Assembly: GCA_947474205.1 (NCBI GenBank) | Contig: CANJIC010000100.1 | Location: forward strand, 1 to 7,252 | Direction: 5' to 3' | From: Planctomycetaceae bacterium | GTDB lineage: Bacteria; Planctomycetota; Phycisphaerae; Phycisphaerales; SM1A02 | Length of the DNA: 7,252 nucleotides | In this document: positions 6,599 to 7,252 of the stretch, piece after piece | Numbering within the stretch: position 1 is the stretch's first letter | Layout: the number at the start of each line of letters is the position of its first letter | Notes under the pieces: generated by a model | Databases searched by the model: none | What the model was told of the DNA's origin: nothing | The model's input: the letters and a program-made list of their open reading frames with translations, nothing else | Position numbers and translations under genes: made by a program

Positions 6599-6808
6599 AT
6601 GAACAACACATTCCACTGGCTTGATGTTGTTCAGATTGCGGAAGCCTTGGTGGATGCGCACCCTGACATCGACCCGCTGACGATTGCGTTTCCAAAATTA
6701 AAATCACTGGTGCAAGCGCTCAAAGGATTTCAAGAGCAGCCTGGACACCCAAGCAATGAAAAAATTCTGGAAGCCATTCAGCAAGCCTGGATTGATGAAT
6801 TGAAATAG
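6599..6808 (+). CDS. iscX: IscX, small Fe-S cluster assembly regulator
   Basis: IscX is a small acidic protein that binds the cysteine desulfurase IscS and modulates Fe-S assembly in the ISC pathway. The 69-residue product matches the family along its length: a Trp-centred start (HWLDVVQIAEAL), the DAHPDIDPLTI motif, and SNEKILEAI near residues 52-60 followed by W64 and IDE. The length is close to the 66 of E. coli IscX. The middle segment KLKSLVQALKGFQEQP is less acidic than the E. coli counterpart, where DLEDFDDDP gives a strongly acidic patch. The pairing with a ferredoxin of the same class supports the call: in E. coli fdx and iscX end the isc operon. GAAAG nine bases before the ATG is a weak possible ribosome binding site. 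Confidence 0.92.
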   Translation: MNNTFHWLDVVQIAEALVDAHPDIDPLTIAFPKLKSLVQALKGFQEQPGHPSNEKILEAIQQAWIDELK

Positions 6809-6824
6809 CGCGTTGCCTGCGGGA

Positions 6825-6845
6825 CGCCTCTAGGCGATCATTTTT
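6825..6845 (+). terminator. Possible weak terminator of the fdx-iscX pair
   Basis: CGCC (6825-6828) and GGCG (6833-6836) flank a four-base loop, and a T-rich run (6841-6845, then ATTTT) follows after ATCA. The stem is only four base pairs, so efficiency would be low. The position, 17 bases after the iscX stop and in a gap between convergent genes, is what one expects of a terminator. Confidence 0.35.
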
Positions 6846-6925
6846 ATTTTCAATTGTGAGCGCGCTCGGCGTTGTTTCCAACAATCATTGGCAACATATG
6901 CGTCGGCGCTGTGGCGCAAACACTT

Positions 6926-7252
6926 TTACAAAAGGGGACTGAGCAACCCACCCGCATTGTCAACCAACCGATCAAACCAGCGGCGTTGCGCCCATTGTTC
7001 CATATGAATTTCCGCGCTGTCCTCCATGTATTTGCTTTGCAAATAGCGCAGTTGCCCGGCGAAATCCGCGTTGTACACCATAATGCCCGCCTCAAAATTC
7101 AATTCAAAACTGCGCCTGTCCAAATTGGCGCTGGTCACAATAGCCGTGGAGCGGTCGACCACGATGGTCTTGGCATGCAACAAACCTTTTTGAAATTCAT
7201 GAATGCGCACTCCGCACTCCAGCAAATTTCGGAACAGGCTGCGGCTTGCCAA
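6926..7252 (-). CDS. cls: Cardiolipin synthase-type phospholipase D family protein, C-terminal part only
   Basis: The leftward gene runs off the right edge, and 108 C-terminal residues are visible. They contain one HKD motif: His26, Lys28 and Asp33 in HAKTIVVD, counted from the window edge, followed by SANLDRRSFELNFE, the typical second HKD motif context of bacterial cardiolipin synthases. In these enzymes two HKD motifs form one active site at the cytoplasmic membrane that converts two phosphatidylglycerols, or phosphatidylglycerol and phosphatidylethanolamine, to cardiolipin. The usual Gly before SAN is replaced by Thr. The C-terminal LLSPLL end is also typical of cls proteins. The TTG at the edge (TTG-GCA) is an internal Leu codon, not a start. 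The N-terminal membrane segments and first HKD must lie beyond the window, so a related PLD-family enzyme cannot be excluded. Confidence 0.88.
   Translation of the reverse strand: MASRSLFRNLLECGVRIHEFQKGLLHAKTIVVDRSTAIVTSANLDRRSFELNFEAGIMVYNADFAGQLRYLQSKYMEDSAEIHMEQWAQRRWFDRLVDNAGGLLSPLL

Noticed and set aside
6858..6867. GAGCGCGCTC 10-bp palindrome between iscX and cls
   Set aside because: Short GC palindromes are frequent in this GC-rich sequence, and there is no T-run or paired half-site to support a function.

Overview
This is a compact bacterial chromosomal segment of housekeeping and accessory genes. It is moderately GC-rich, with short intergenic gaps and no insertion sequence, CRISPR array, tRNA or rRNA that I can recognise. 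Most genes lack a clear Shine-Dalgarno sequence; the exception is the ribonuclease D gene. That feature, together with a shortened UvrC without a helix-hairpin-helix domain, an unusual RlmN subtype and an IscX next to an adrenodoxin-type ferredoxin, loosely suggests a Planctomycetota-like bacterium (perhaps Phycisphaerae). I hold that placement at low confidence because it rests on recollection of family trends and not on a search.

Layout. From the left, a short upstream region holds an inverted repeat and a plausible sigma70-like promoter. A rightward block follows: a compact UvrC nuclease (153-1655), ribonuclease D (1707-3017), an exported protein of unknown function (3070-4062) and an unrecognised cytoplasmic protein (4221-4922). 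A hairpin plus T-run then closes the rightward block at the stop codon of a convergent leftward gene for an RlmN-type radical-SAM rRNA methyltransferase (5004-6068). Divergent from rlmN is a rightward pair, ISC-type [2Fe-2S] ferredoxin (6143-6541) and IscX (6599-6808), ending at a possible weak terminator. The right edge cuts through a leftward cardiolipin synthase-type phospholipase D gene, of which only the C-terminal HKD half is visible.

How they fit together. UvrC acts in nucleotide excision repair. RNase D acts in 3' RNA trimming and RlmN in rRNA/tRNA A-methylation. Ferredoxin and IscX belong to Fe-S cluster assembly, which would supply clusters to RlmN and probably to UvrC, whose Cys cluster is conserved here. 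I see no dedicated defence, mobile or secondary-metabolite system. The most notable features are the reduced UvrC architecture with a Lys-Pro repeat tail, the variant RlmN with a shortened N-terminus, and the two genes of unknown function.
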